DNA of 64,000 nt from Symsagittifera roscoffensis (lineage: Eukaryota; Xenacoelomorpha; Acoela; Convolutidae), in the NCBI RefSeq assembly GCF_963678635.1, contig NC_087071.1, forward strand, positions 7,641,624 through 7,705,623, in the 5' to 3' direction. Both the position numbers and the translations under genes were made by a program. Below the pieces are notes generated by a model. It saw nothing but the letters and a program-made list of their open reading frames with translations, had not been told where the DNA came from and searched no databases. Shown one piece after another: positions 35,291 to 46,511 of this stretch (positions are counted from its first letter, which is position 1; every line of letters begins with the position of its first letter).

Positions 35291-37780
35291 ACTCTTACGG
35301 ATTTAGTGTTTTTGGCTATCATTCCGCGTCTGGTTTCATAGTCTTTTATGTTAAAATAAAACAACAGTGAAGAGTTTTCTTGTTATTCCTGCATCCATCC
35401 AGATCCAAATTAGGGTGATTATCTCGCAAACTAGCAACCTTCCTTATCGTTCAGGAGTTAACTACCCATTTTAAGAAAAATTCCTTTTCGTTCAAAACAG
35501 CTTGAATTGGTTTAAGTTGACAGTTATTATTCTTTCTTAGGGTTTTTAAATCTTTCCGAAAAAAAACTTCCATTGAACGGGTAAGGATTTATCTTCATAT
35601 CGGATGATTAACTTAACTTTTTCCTACGTTTTATTTAATTCAAAAATTTATTTCTATGTGTAATTATTCTCAAAACTTAGTTTCTTTCTAAGCTAGGTAA
35701 GTTTACTATTTTTTGGTACCAAAAGGAACCGGATCCATTTGCTGCTTCTTGAGCTTTAAAAAGAAACAATTTACGTCTCAGGTTTTTGATAACTTTATCT
35801 CAATATTTGTCCTTCATGCTAAAAAACAGTTCTTTTGAACTCAAAAAGTCTACATTTTACAAGATCAGACCATCAAAAAGCAATAAAAAATTTGCTAGCA
35901 GAAATCATTTCCGAAAAAAACTGCAGTTTGGACACTTCTGGACTTGCAGATCGACTAAATTAGAAAGGTTAAGCAAAATTTTTCAAGGATCTGGAAATTT
36001 GAAATCAAATAAGTGATATTTTTTGACAATTCACTCACCAAAACTTCACTAGATCATAAATCTTCCTCGCGATAAATCGAAAACTTCAAAAAAACTCTCT
36101 AAGCTGTTTGTCTCATTAAATCTACAAAAATGGATCACGACACTTAATTTCTTCTTGTATATCTGGAATGATTCTAACGAACTCACCGTTATTATGTGGA
36201 GATGACCAATCTTAAATGGGTTTTAGAGATTTTCTAAAGTATGCTGATTGTAGGAACCGTGAATGGTAATTGCACTCAAATTTACATTCCTCTCTTGAGA
36301 AAAGAGATAATCAGTAGAACTTGGCCTTGTTGGATTTGAAAGTGAATGTGAACTCAAGGAAAAAGGTCACCTAATTTTTTTATCCGGAACCCACTGATAC
36401 TAGTACAAAACTGAATTTCAGAAGTCGTGCACCTTTGCAAAAAGAGGAACGTGATTGAAGGACTGCTCATCAGGTGCGTAAGAGTACTTCGACTTGGAAA
36501 AAGTTTAACAAGGCATTGGGTCCAAAAAAAACAATGGTTGGAAAATCAATATCCGGAAAATTTGTCAGATGTGGTAGTGCTTGGTAAAGTAAAGTCATTG
36601 CAGAAAAAACGCAGCTCCTATTTTTACGTTACAGTATCGAGGCAAACCATTGCAAATGCTGCCATCCGAGCTGCAGCAAAAAACTGGAGCTTAAATTTTT
36701 TTTCAAAACAAAGAAAGTGAAATCATACCTGCTTTTCCCGAAAACACCATTTGAACGTGAACTGGGGTCTACAGTGGTATATAAGTTCACCTGTTGTGGA
36801 TTCAACTTCACCTTATATGTCCAAACTGGCCGGCATTTCACACAAAGATCAAGGAACACTTTAATGAGCCTTGCAGCATTTGCAGATGCGGTACAGGCGT
36901 TAATAGGCCTGAGTTAAAGTGAAAAATTATAGATCAAAAGATAAACACTCTAAAACTGCTTACGCTCGAAGCAAAGCAGACAAGGGCCCAAAAAACACGC
37001 GAGCAATTTACGAGACACTAAAATTGTACTCTATGTATGAGCATAGCTAAATCAAAAAAAATGGACAAGTTCGAAAGAAAAAATTCGCAAAACAGAAATA
37101 TAAAACCAAAAACTTATCAAAAACTGAAAAACTAGTGAAAAAAATTGAAGAAACTGATAGAAATAATAATTTAATATATATAAGCCTAATTTTTATGATA
37201 CATTTTTAAAATACATCCAGATTATGGGTCGAGACGAGGTGTCGTCATGGTGGCTCCCATTCATCTGAAACTGTTAATACCACAACCAGTTTCTGTGCCC
37301 CCGACACATGATGGATCCAGTAAGACAATTGCGACACTTGGCTGCACACCGTCTGCTTCGGCACCGCTGATGAATTGGCGCAAAACATCGCTTTTCTCTG
37401 TAACCGCTGCAGACTGCGAACGGAGAACAAGAGGAAACAACGATGTCTGGAAAGGTCGTCAGCACGAAACCTCATCAAACTTTCCATGTTTACGGACTAC
37501 GCAGTAGGAGATGTCCTGGCTCTGGCGAGAGTCCACTCGCAGAGCCAGAACCGCAACATGGGTTTGATTTCGAGTCTTTCAACACACCATGGACTTCATT
37601 GCTTTTATCGCCAAGTTTCGGTGCTTAGTTTTAAACTTGTTCCTAAAGCAACAATGACTTAGTTTTGCCATAACACTCTCTGACTGCCTTAACATAGTAG
37701 TAAATGACGGTGAATAAAAAAACATGTGTCCGTTTGTTTCTTCTACTATCATGCTGCTGGCAGAAACCTCCACGTGCAGG
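35291..37780. other. Non-coding stretch, no supported gene
   Basis: AT-rich to about 36,400, then more mixed. A plus-strand frame at 36,427-36,720 and overlapping minus frames have mixed composition but no motif I recognise. A less AT-rich block from about 37,230 leads into the reverse-transcriptase remnant and may be its 5' part, though I cannot align it to a domain. Confidence 0.35.
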
Positions 37781-38600
37781 TAAGGGAGTGACAGAATCTC
37801 TGACTACCACTGCGCAGCGAAAGATAGACAGTTTTAACCGGGGCGAGTACCTCAAACACAAGGTAGGCACACGAACTACTACTTCGAGCAATGACGTTTC
37901 TAAGCTCATCACAGCCAAGCTGGACAAGACAGATGTGAAGATGCTGTCAAGATCATTTGTCCCAGCTACTCTGTAGTGCAAGAATCAACTGCAAACGAAG
38001 CATCCCGCCGTCGCCTTCTGAAAACCAAAGTTCCTCGGGTTAGTTTTTTTTGGTGGATAACTTTGTTGCAGCATTCTCTTTTTTTTCAGCTGGAAGGGCT
38101 AGGGGCCGCCGGAATACGCCCGCAACGCCTGAAAGACGCGATCATTTCAGTGGCGAGCGAAGCTGGCAACCAACTGACCACAACTCTCTGTGCGTTTGTC
38201 AACTTTCTTATGAATTTTCTTTCATTCACCAAGACTGTTTTGGTACTCTGATTTCGCTTGCTAAAAAGTCAGGTGGGATACGACCTATTTCAAAAGGTGA
38301 CACGCTCCGACGTCTGGCAGTCAAGTGCGTATCACGAAGGATGCTGAACAAGTTCAAGGAGTTCTTTGCTCCTTTTCAATTAAGCGCTGGCAGCAAAAAC
38401 GAATGCAACGCAGGTGCACATACATCCCGTTGAGCAGGCAGTTGATGGCAGCGTATTTGTCAAGATAGATTTTTCGAATGCATTCAACACTTTTCGGCGC
38501 GATCATATTCTCCGTTCCATAGCTGACAAAGCACCGGATATGTTGAACTTTGTTAATGAGTAAGGACCGAAGTGTATAACTCATAGAGTAATTTCGGATA
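37781..38600 (+). pseudogene. Non-LTR-type reverse transcriptase remnant
   Basis: Plus-strand fragments in shifting frames: SKLITAKLDKTDVKMLSRSF (about 37,895), an IRPQRLKDAI segment (about 38,120), LISLAKKSGGIRPISKGDTL followed by RRLAVKCVSRR (about 38,245-38,340), and VFVKIDFSNAFNTFRRDHIL (about 38,450). The GGIRPI segment followed by KIDFSNAFN matches the order of RT motifs before and at motif A, whose catalytic Asp is retained. Frameshifts lie near 38,200 and 38,410, and the frame stops near 38,560 before the motif C region. This pattern is typical of a truncated retroposon. I cannot name the clade. Confidence 0.65.
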
Positions 38601-40583
38601 GGGTACACCGTCTGCTCGTCACGCTATCCTATTTTCGGCCGGATAGATTCGTGCAACTTCTTAGTCTAAAACCGATCCTAATCTTACTCTTATACTATCT
38701 AGTCTCAGGTTGTTTAACTAGTCTCTGCTAGGCTCAATAGATCTAGGGTATACTGGTTTATTGCGGCTGCTGAAGTACTCGGGAGAGTTCAACTAATTTC
38801 TAAGTTAAATACAAATCTCTCTGGTGCTGAAATTACAAGTAATTTCAGCACTTACAAATAAGTGGATTGTTAGTAAGATGGATCATGATTGGTTAATATT
38901 AAATACTTTACATTGGTAAAATATCTAATTTATCCAATCATAAAATGTAGTTTAGATCAGGTTCCACCCATCCGGGTTTTACAGAGTTTTTTAGAATAGT
39001 TCTTCTGCAATTCGAAGGATGGATGATGGACGTTGGTATTTGGCGAACATCATATTTCTTTTCCGTTTTCTCTTGTTAGAGAAGTTCCAGGATGCTGGAA
39101 TTAGGGACATCAAACGTTGTGTCTTCTTTCGACAACGACTGTGCTTTCGCAACAAACTCAAATCTGATTTCAGAATGGTTGGCTATGTCAGGTTTTTCTG
39201 TTTCTCGTAGAGAACTTCTTTTGTGTTTGATCTTGTCTGGGAATGGCGTGGAGATTGTGCATGGAGGGGATGCCTGGTTACTCGGATCTGTACGTATACT
39301 TGAACATCGAGGTGGTCATTGGTCTAGTTCAATGAAGTCCTTTTCTGCGAAGTCAAGTCGTACTCTAAATCCTTTGAGTTGTGATTGTGAGCGGCATATC
39401 GATTGTAGTTGGCCATTCTTTCTCGAGTGTAGTGTGGTCGTTTTGTCTTTGGATGTTCGTCCTTGGTGTTGTATTCTGATCTATGTATTGCATAATGTAA
39501 TTTACATTTTATAAAACTTTTATTAGTTTTTTATTTTTTAATTATGATTTTAGTTAGTTGTTTCCACAAAAGCTTTTTGTTTTAGTTCAGTTATTTTGAA
39601 GAGTTACTCACCCTTGAGTAGCTCTTATTAAAAATAGGAGTGTGTGTCACAAAGCGTGGATGTAGCGCGGTGGGTTAGGCCGGCTATAGAGCATGCTCAG
39701 GACGTCCTTCCTGGGGGGTTAGGCCAAGAGTGGGAGTATGATTTCATGCGGTTTTTGTGAGAGGTCCTGTTATGTGACAACGTTTTATGTTGGGTTTGTT
39801 GTGGTTTTTCTTATGTCTTGTTGGTTGTGTCCTTTTTTCAAAAATCAAATTGTTTGTGGTATGGGTTTGTCTTTCGACTTTTTTGTGTTTTATTATTTCT
39901 TTCTTAGACTTTATAATAGTCTTCAAAAGAATAAATTATCCAGTTTTAAACTGGGTTAATCCGGTTTGGGTACCGTTGGTTTCCTTTTCTTAGTCATGCT
40001 GTTATTCTATGATTTGTGGTGTTTAGTAAGCTGCGTTGGTTAGTGTTGTTTAGTGTATAATTCCTTTCCAACCGGGTTAAAGGAAAGTTTGAAACGTGCT
40101 ATCTTGTGTTAGAGTTGTTGAGTGTGAAAGCTTAAAACTGAAATTCATTATTTTAAACAATTCTTCGTGGGCGAGCTGTGCGAGTGTGGATAGAATTTCT
40201 GTGCGAATGAATGGAAATATTAAAAGGTTAGTACTGCATTTTCGTTTTATCAGTTTACTACATAGAATTTCTAATTTTACTGCTATTTATTGGGAAAAAT
40301 TAAGTTACAAATTTTCATCATAATTAGATTTACTGCTTGTGGGGAAAAAATTTTATAAATTAATTTACTGCATTGGTATTAAATTTATTTAATTTGTTGG
40401 TGCAAAAGATTAATAGAATTTTAAATAGTTTGAAGAAGTTTTCGATTTTTTATTGTTCTTTTGTGAATTTTTTAGATGATTGTCGGATGAAGGCTAAAAT
40501 TCTAAAGAAAACATGGATAAAGAATGGTGAGTTTCTAATTCTATTTTAATTAGTTAGTAATATGTATAATTCATACTTACCTG
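38601..40583. other. Flank and probable 3' end of the env-bearing retroelement
   Basis: Contains a perfect 28-base hairpin (38,824-38,851, GTGCTGAAATTAC facing GTAATTTCAGCAC with a two-base centre). A 140-codon plus-strand frame at 39,092-39,514 has no recognisable domain. On the minus strand, a CAG|GTAAGT donor follows the last ORF directly (40,583-40,575), with TACTAAC at 40,559-40,553 and TTTTCTTTAG ending at 40,502. A 3' LTR would be expected here, but no match to the 55.8-57 kb flank was found by eye. Confidence 0.4.
38824..38851. other. Perfect 28-base hairpin
   Basis: GTGCTGAAATTAC is followed by AA and then its exact reverse complement. An isolated hairpin with no T-run after it; function unknown. 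Confidence 0.6.
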
Positions 40584-42392
40584 TTAGTCGCCGGGGAAGA
40601 AACCGTGGGGGAAGATGTCGTGGATGAGATCGGAAGTTGTTAGTAGTTTAGCTAAGATGCGGATGATATTTTTAGTTTGAAGCAGTGGCCAAAGCAATTG
40701 AAGTGCTTTAATGGTGGTTAGTTCTTCAGTGCCAACTGCAAACTCATAAGGTGTGTTTTGGATTAGATTATATAATTTGTGATTGAATTTAGTGTTGTGG
40801 ATGAATTCTAAAATGGGGATTTCTATAGGTTGTACAAATTCGTGTGGGATAAGGAAGGGTCGGGATTCTTCGGCGTTGAAGGTCTTGGTGATGGGGCAAA
40901 AGATATACATTTGGGTTATGGGATCATAATTTCGAAGAATACCATGAAGGTTAGTATCTTTAATGCAATATGTGAAGTTAAGAAAGAATGGTGAGGTGTA
41001 TTTGGAATTGATGAATTGAAAACGATGGTGTGGTTGTCTGGAGGGAGTGTGTAGGTCAAAGTGATTTTGGATGAAACGATAATATGTATATGTGTGAGTT
41101 TGTTTAGTGCCCAACATAATATCGTGTGAGCAGTGCAAATCTCTTTCATGTGGTGCAAGGAAATGAAAGGTTAGTCAAAATATTTGGAAGCGTTCTTTAA
41201 AACTTTCGTAGGCTTGTGTGTCTGTTAGTGCTTCTGAAATGATGTGGTCAAACTTGCGATCGAAGATATTTAGTGTAAATACATATGGTGTTTTAATGAA
41301 AAATTTTTCGGTGATTTGTGGGTTAGCGAAGCGATCATCGTCTAAGAATTGATCTTGGTTAGTTCTGATGATGTTATGATCGTAATATTCTAGTGTATAT
41401 TCATTAGCTCGGGGTGCAGTGTGTGTTTTTAGTGATTTTTTATATCCAATGTAAGTAAATTGTCTAGTTGTTAGTGGTGTAGTGAGTCGATATAGCATGT
41501 CCTTATTTCGTTCTATATCGATGTGAGTGTTAGATAAAGGTAAGCAAAGGGGATTAGTAAAATGATAATATGAGGTCCAAGAAAGAGTAGGCATTAAAAC
41601 GTATTCGTCTACAAAGCTGCGTGTTTCGTTAGTGTCGTGAGGGGTGTTTAAGGTATATTGTGGAAATGAGGGTAAGGTGATAGCTAAAAATTCTTTTGTG
41701 TTAGTGTGTTTTGGATGGTTGATATATTCACGGGCTGTTCCTGGTTTCGCTGGGAAAGGATGGTTGGGGAACTTTCTTTTAAAAGTGCGGTAAGCTCTAT
41801 CAGTGCTGAGTGAAGATTCAGTAGATGTGGATGATGGTGCTAATGATTCAGTATAAATTGAAGAGGGTGTAGGGGTAGGAGGGTTGGATGAATCTATTGT
41901 GGATGATATTTGGTTTATGGTGGGGGTGTTAAGGTGGTAGGGTTGTTGTTGTAGGGTAATAAAATTATCTAGTTCTGGGGAGATTCGGGGGGTGTCTGGA
42001 GAATGAGATGATTGGTCTGAATGAAGTGAGGAGTAGATTGGAGTGACTTGGGAAGCATAAGAGGGTGTAGAATTGGTTTGGACAGGGTTATTTGGTAGTA
42101 TGGGTTGAAAAGGGGGTTGGGAAAAATTTGAGGAATTGGTGTGAAAATTATTGGATGGAGATGGTTCAGAGTCGGCAAATTCATCGGGGGTTTCAATATT
42201 CGGGTTATTGAGTTGTGAGATGAAGTATAAAACTGAGATGTGTGAATTAGTATCGGAATTCATGCCTGATGTTACATTACTGGTTGGGAAATCGGGTGGC
42301 GGAAAAGCAAAAAGTGGTATTATTGGGATTGGAGTGGTGAGGTTGGTTGGGTGGGAATTTGATCGGTGTAGGGATCCAAGTTGTCGGCTCAT
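40584..42392 (-). pseudogene. Large unknown ORF after env (405 + 184 residues, one in-frame TGA)
   Basis: The ATG at 42392 overlaps the env stop as ATGA, which suggests coupled termination-reinitiation. The frame runs 405 residues to a TGA at 41175-41177 and then stays open in the same frame to TAA at 40584, giving about 600 residues in all. Residues 1-200 are Ser/Thr/Pro/Asn-rich and probably disordered. From about residue 210 the composition becomes globular (for example FVDEYVLMPTLSWTSYYHF and RQFTYIGYKKSLKTH). There is no signal peptide, clear membrane span or zinc motif. I do not recognise the family. Since frame is kept on both sides of one stop, the ancestral protein was probably a single chain, although an ORF pair with readthrough is possible. 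Confidence 0.75.
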
Positions 42393-44968
42393 CGTGGGCT
42401 AAAAAAATTATTATTTTGAGACTGAAAAGCGGTGGTATGGGGTTGTTCAATAATTTGTTCATAAGTATTTTCATCTTGTGACTGGTGTGTTATTATATGT
42501 TGGATGGGACTTTGTGATATGGTTGGTCGAAAATTTGGATTATGTGTTATTGCTAAATTTCGAAAATTTCGTGGGACTAGGGATAGTGGGTGGTTATGTG
42601 GTAGGGATGGTAACTGTGGTGCTGTTGGCGTTGTGTCTACATTGTTATGTTCTTCGTCGTATGTGTTCTGTCGTGTTGCTGTTTTTGTGTTGTATTCTTT
42701 TATTTGTGCGTCTAAAAGAATTTTGTTTATAGATGCTACACTTGCTTGTCTGTTTACTTGTGTGTGTATAGCACATGTGTTGTAGATTCCTTTTAAAAGT
42801 GAAAAAAGAAATCCAATAAAGTTAAACATTGCGTACAAAATAGTCAATTTTTCTAAGATGTAGTAGGGCCATCCTAGAAAATCAAGAATTTCATTTTTGA
42901 GTGTTACAAAGCTAAAAATATTGATGAGTGATATATCTTGGGGACGGTATTTTTCACCGTTTAGATATATATAATCTTTAATGTCTTTAAAATATCCGCT
43001 ATAGTCTTGCGTATAGATGTCGGCAAATCCTGCGGTTTCTGCAAGTTTGCGTAAGTTTTGGTCAATTGATTGTCTTTGTATAGTGTCCATTTGTGTTAAT
43101 AATTCTTGGAATTGTTGTGTTCTAATGTGATGTTGAATATCTGATTTTGAATATATTCCTATTGATTGTAAGTCTATATTTGGGTTTCGAGCAATAGCGT
43201 GAATGCTTTCTGGTGAAAATTTTTTGAGTGATTGCATTAATGTGGGATATGGGGTGAGAAGGTAATATTTATCTTCATCAGGGTTTAGTTGTACTACATT
43301 GTGGCTATTTTCTGATCCACATGGGACTGCGGTATCCCAGAAATAGGTTTTTCGTGAAAGTGTGTCAACGAAATGTACTTTATTCTTATAAAAGATAGGA
43401 ATTCTTTTATAGCATCGTTTATCTTCAAAAACGTATAGTGGTGATACTTTTTTAGTACAAGTATAAAACCATAAGATGTTTCCTTCATAGTCTAAAAAAT
43501 TTGATCTATTTCCTGATAGTAAATATCCTGCGTAGGGTATTTTTAATACTGCTAGTGCAAGTGATTGTAATATTTGTGTTCTTTCTAATTCGCATAGTTG
43601 GTGTAGTGTTTCTAATTCGGAGAATGACATTTCTTGAAAAATTCGGCTAATCTTATAGTCTAGTTTCATGTCTAAGTGAATATCATAGTGGATATTACCA
43701 AAATATGTACTATTCATTAGTGATAGTTCTTGTAAACGTGTGCTTTGAGCGTCTTGGGGTTTTAGAGGTCCACCAGGTTGACCTGTATTCTTTTGAAAAT
43801 TAACTGGTATATATGATGTTCCTTCATTTAGGGGATGACTTGTGGCGTATGGGTCGACTTTTATTTTTCCAGTGGTCATGTCGAACCCATTTTTGTATTC
43901 AACTAGTATTTCAGAGTATTGTGTTTTGTGAAGTGGGTTTTTATTTTTACATGCAAGTTCTGTTTCTTGATATACTTGAAAACGTGTTAATTTATTTTCT
44001 ATATTTTGAATGTTTCGAAAATCAGAACTTATTTTTCGTAATGGATTTACTTGTTCATATGGTATTGATTGTATAAAATATTTTTCGTGAAATTTTATCA
44101 TACGAGCGTGTATTTTTGCTACTTGAAATGTTGTACATGTGTCTTCGGGGAACCAAACAATTGTTACTTGTGTTCGTGTTGTAGGGTCGCAATAGCCTTG
44201 ATCATTTTTACAAGGTAATCTAATTCCTTGATAGATCATTGTGTTGTCTGATAAATCTCGTGTGAGTTGTATTTTTTCGAGTTGTATTTTCCAATCGAAA
44301 AACATTATCTCTTGGTATCCTTTATTTTTTGTGTCTGCTTTGCAGTTTGATGGGTTATTTATACCAATGTGTGGTATCCAATGTTTATCGTGTATGTCAT
44401 AGGTTAATCGTCCGTGTGCGCCGTTATATGGGTATTTGTCATCTAGTTTTATATGTCCTTGGTATCTTTCAAGTTCTGCTTGATGTACAGAGTCTGAAAA
44501 AACTTGAAAGTATACTAACTTTCTATCTGAGTTTTTATTTTCTGTGATATTTAGTCTAAGTAACTCGTTTTTACAATCTTTGGGATTTAGGTGTAAAAGT
44601 CGTTCGATATTACTCTGGTAGAATGATTCATGGTCAAGTCGGTTTTTATTTCCGTTCGAGACTTGTGAACAATGTACTTTCTTTTCGGAAAATGTTGCTG
44701 TGAATTTATATCCTGTAACTGTTGTTGCTCGGGCTTTTGATTAAAGTGTTGCTATTACATTTGTAGTTTCTATGGCTTGGGGTTCTGTTTCGCATTGTGA
44801 TACTTGATTTATTGCATACTTGTGTAGTGTTTTTTGTTCGTTTTCTTCACAATCGTAATGTGTTACTAATAAATCTTGGGGTCCTGTGCGGGGGGAAGGG
44901 TTTATGTTTTGATTTGAGATTACTAGAAAAAGGAGTTGGAGAAAAATTAATAATTTAAGAATATACAT
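42389..44968 (-). pseudogene. env: Envelope-like class I-type membrane glycoprotein (one in-frame stop)
   Basis: The ATG at 44968 begins a typical signal peptide (MYILKLLIFLQLLFLVISNQ). The frame meets a TAA at 44741-44743 and continues unbroken, without another lesion, to 42389, about 859 residues in all. Landmarks: an early Cys-rich ectodomain (HYDCEENEQ, KVHCSQVSNGNKNRLDH), a central conserved-looking block (YAGYLLSGNRSNFL, then LWFYTCTKKVSPLYVF), a hydrophobic membrane span near residues 700-735 (PYYILEKLTILYAMFNFIGF), and a cytoplasmic tail of about 120 residues rich in Pro, His and Asn. The block resembles a glycoprotein family I know from env-bearing retroelements of invertebrates; whether it derives from a negative-strand RNA virus glycoprotein is a hypothesis. 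The single stop suggests recent loss. Confidence 0.8.
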
Positions 44969-46086
44969 GTGTATGATAATCCTGAGTATGGGTTATAAAA
45001 TGTAATGTAACCAATTGTCTTTTTGGTATATCTATCGTATTTATATATTACCTCAGTGGTTATAAATGGTGGTGGTAGTGATTGAGCTGTTATGTTTGGT
45101 GGGTTTAATGGGTAGGGATGTTGAGTAATGTTGTTTAATTTAACTGTGATTTCAAACTTTAATTGTAAACTGTTTTGTTGGAGTATTTGGATATTGTGAT
45201 CACGGATATCGTCGTGAATGTCTTGTCGATATTGTAGTCTATTAAGTGCCCAGTTGTGAAGGCGATTACTTTCTAGATGTTGTCCAAATAATGGTGGAGG
45301 TGCTGTAAATGTATTCCAATCTAGTCTTAAAGGGATATTTGTTGATGATTGTTCTCGATATCTTGCGTCGAGATTATTTGGAAAATTTAAGTTAAAGGGC
45401 GTCGGTGAAACTTGACTAATTGATGGTGTTGATGGTAGTGATAATGTTTCTGGTAGTGATCAGGATGTTTTATCTGAAGAAATATCTATTGGGTCATTGA
45501 TTAAATTTGGTTCACCTTGTGTGAATGAATGTGTTGTCCAATATGGTAGTCGTGATGTTTGGTTTGGGGGATTAAAGGGATTTTCACGTATTTGTTCAGA
45601 TGTTGGTGTTGAACCTAAGTAATCTGAGGGTAGGCTTGAAGTACTTCGTTGTGAGAGAAGTGTAGGGGTTTCTGGTAAGATACCAGTGGGATTTTCTGGA
45701 GTGCTTTGTGATGGTGATTGAGGTATTTCAAAGTGAACTCGGGGAGTTTGAAAATTTCTATTTCGTCGAGGATGTATAATTTGTCTATTTATTTCTGTTG
45801 TGATTTGGTTTTGACTAAGATTTCGTATTCTACTTAGTTCTTGTGGTAGTGTTGGGTATAGGTTATATGTTGGTTCACTCAAAGGTGCTTGTCGTTGAAC
45901 TGGTTCTAGTGGTTCAGATAAACGAGCGTGTCGTTCTTCAAAAGTGTATGGGTTATCTTGAAAGGAAATTCGTGTAGATGTTTGAGGATTTTGAGTAGTT
46001 GAAGGTGTTGTTGGGTTATCTTGGGATGATGTCGGTGAAGACTGACTTTGTGACTGTTGGGTAGCAATTTTTGATAGTTTTTTGAT
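44947..46086 (-). pseudogene. Pro/Ser/Thr-rich ORF of unknown function before env
   Basis: A frame of 380 codons, open from 46086 to a TAA at 44947, with one in-frame TGA at 45460-45462. No ATG occurs in the first 75 codons; the earliest strong part reads KLSKIATQQSQSQSSPTSSQ. The first half is rich in Pro, Ser, Thr and Gln and probably disordered. The second half is more ordered (RLDWNTFTAPPPLFGQHLES, then DIRDHNIQILQQNSLQLKFE). The end overlaps the env start by 22 bases. Expression would need a spliced leader exon, a non-AUG start or a now-lost ATG. Not recognised. Confidence 0.65.
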
Positions 46087-46107
46087 TTATTATTTTAGTG
46101 AAAAAGT

Positions 46108-46284
46108 TTATGGTTTATTATAGTATTCTTCTAAAAAAAGAATTAGAAGGATTGTTGCTAGGGCAAATGTGAGGATTGCTTTCTTTATACATTTGCATAT
46201 GGTCAAAATGAGGGATGATAAAAATGTTATGAAAATTACAAATAGTAGAAAAATATCAGTTCTACTGAAAATAGTTCGTATCAT
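46108..46284 (-). CDS. Small two-span membrane protein, 58 residues
   Basis: ATG at 46284 overlaps the stop of the previous ORF as ATGA. The product has two hydrophobic stretches (DIFLLFVIFITFLSSLILTI and AILTFALATILLILFL) separated by a short basic, Cys-containing loop (CKCIKKA), and ends in EEYYNKP. Size and layout resemble viroporin-like small membrane proteins of enveloped viruses, but that is analogy only. It is too short for default ORF calls. The frame has no lesions. Confidence 0.55.
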   Translation of the reverse strand: MIRTIFSRTDIFLLFVIFITFLSSLILTICKCIKKAILTFALATILLILFLEEYYNKP

Positions 46285-46511
46285 TTAGACAAGTTGTATG
46301 AATCGTACCTGTGGATATAATCAAGGGTTTTTGAAAGTTGGAGAAATAGTTCGAATATAGAGTAGAAAATTAAAAAAATATTACAAAAAATGATTAAGAT
46401 TATTAGAAAAGATTCAAGGATATCAAAAAGAAATATTATGAAAGTTTCAAGTATCGTAAAAAATTGTTTGTGGTTTGTGATAATTTTAGTGACTGTTTGA
46501 TAGAAGAGCAT
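46281..46511 (-). CDS. Small hydrophobic protein, 76 residues
   Basis: Starts at an ATG (MLFYQTVTKIITNHKQFF) and contains one long hydrophobic stretch dominated by Ile, Leu and Phe (roughly residues 19-56), then a short polar tail ending DSYNLSK. AT-rich DNA biases towards such residues on its own, so coding status rests on the ATG, the ATGA overlap with the next ORF, and its position in the series between pol and env. Function unknown. Confidence 0.45.
   Translation of the reverse strand: MLFYQTVTKIITNHKQFFTILETFIIFLFDILESFLIILIIFCNIFLIFYSIFELFLQLSKTLDYIHRYDSYNLSK

Noticed and set aside
36427-36917. Possible gene fragment in overlapping plus and minus frames
   Set aside because: Composition is mixed but no motif is recognisable and the frames on the two strands are equally open.
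39092-39514. 140-codon plus-strand ORF
   Set aside because: Mixed Ser/Leu/Cys composition without motif, no splice or promoter support, and it lies where the retroelement's 3' non-coding end is expected.
39650-39730. tRNA-like A-box word (TAGCGCGGTGGGTTAGGCC), suggesting a tRNA or tRNA-derived SINE
   Set aside because: No acceptable B box (GGTTCGA-type) and no cloverleaf with paired acceptor stem could be drawn.
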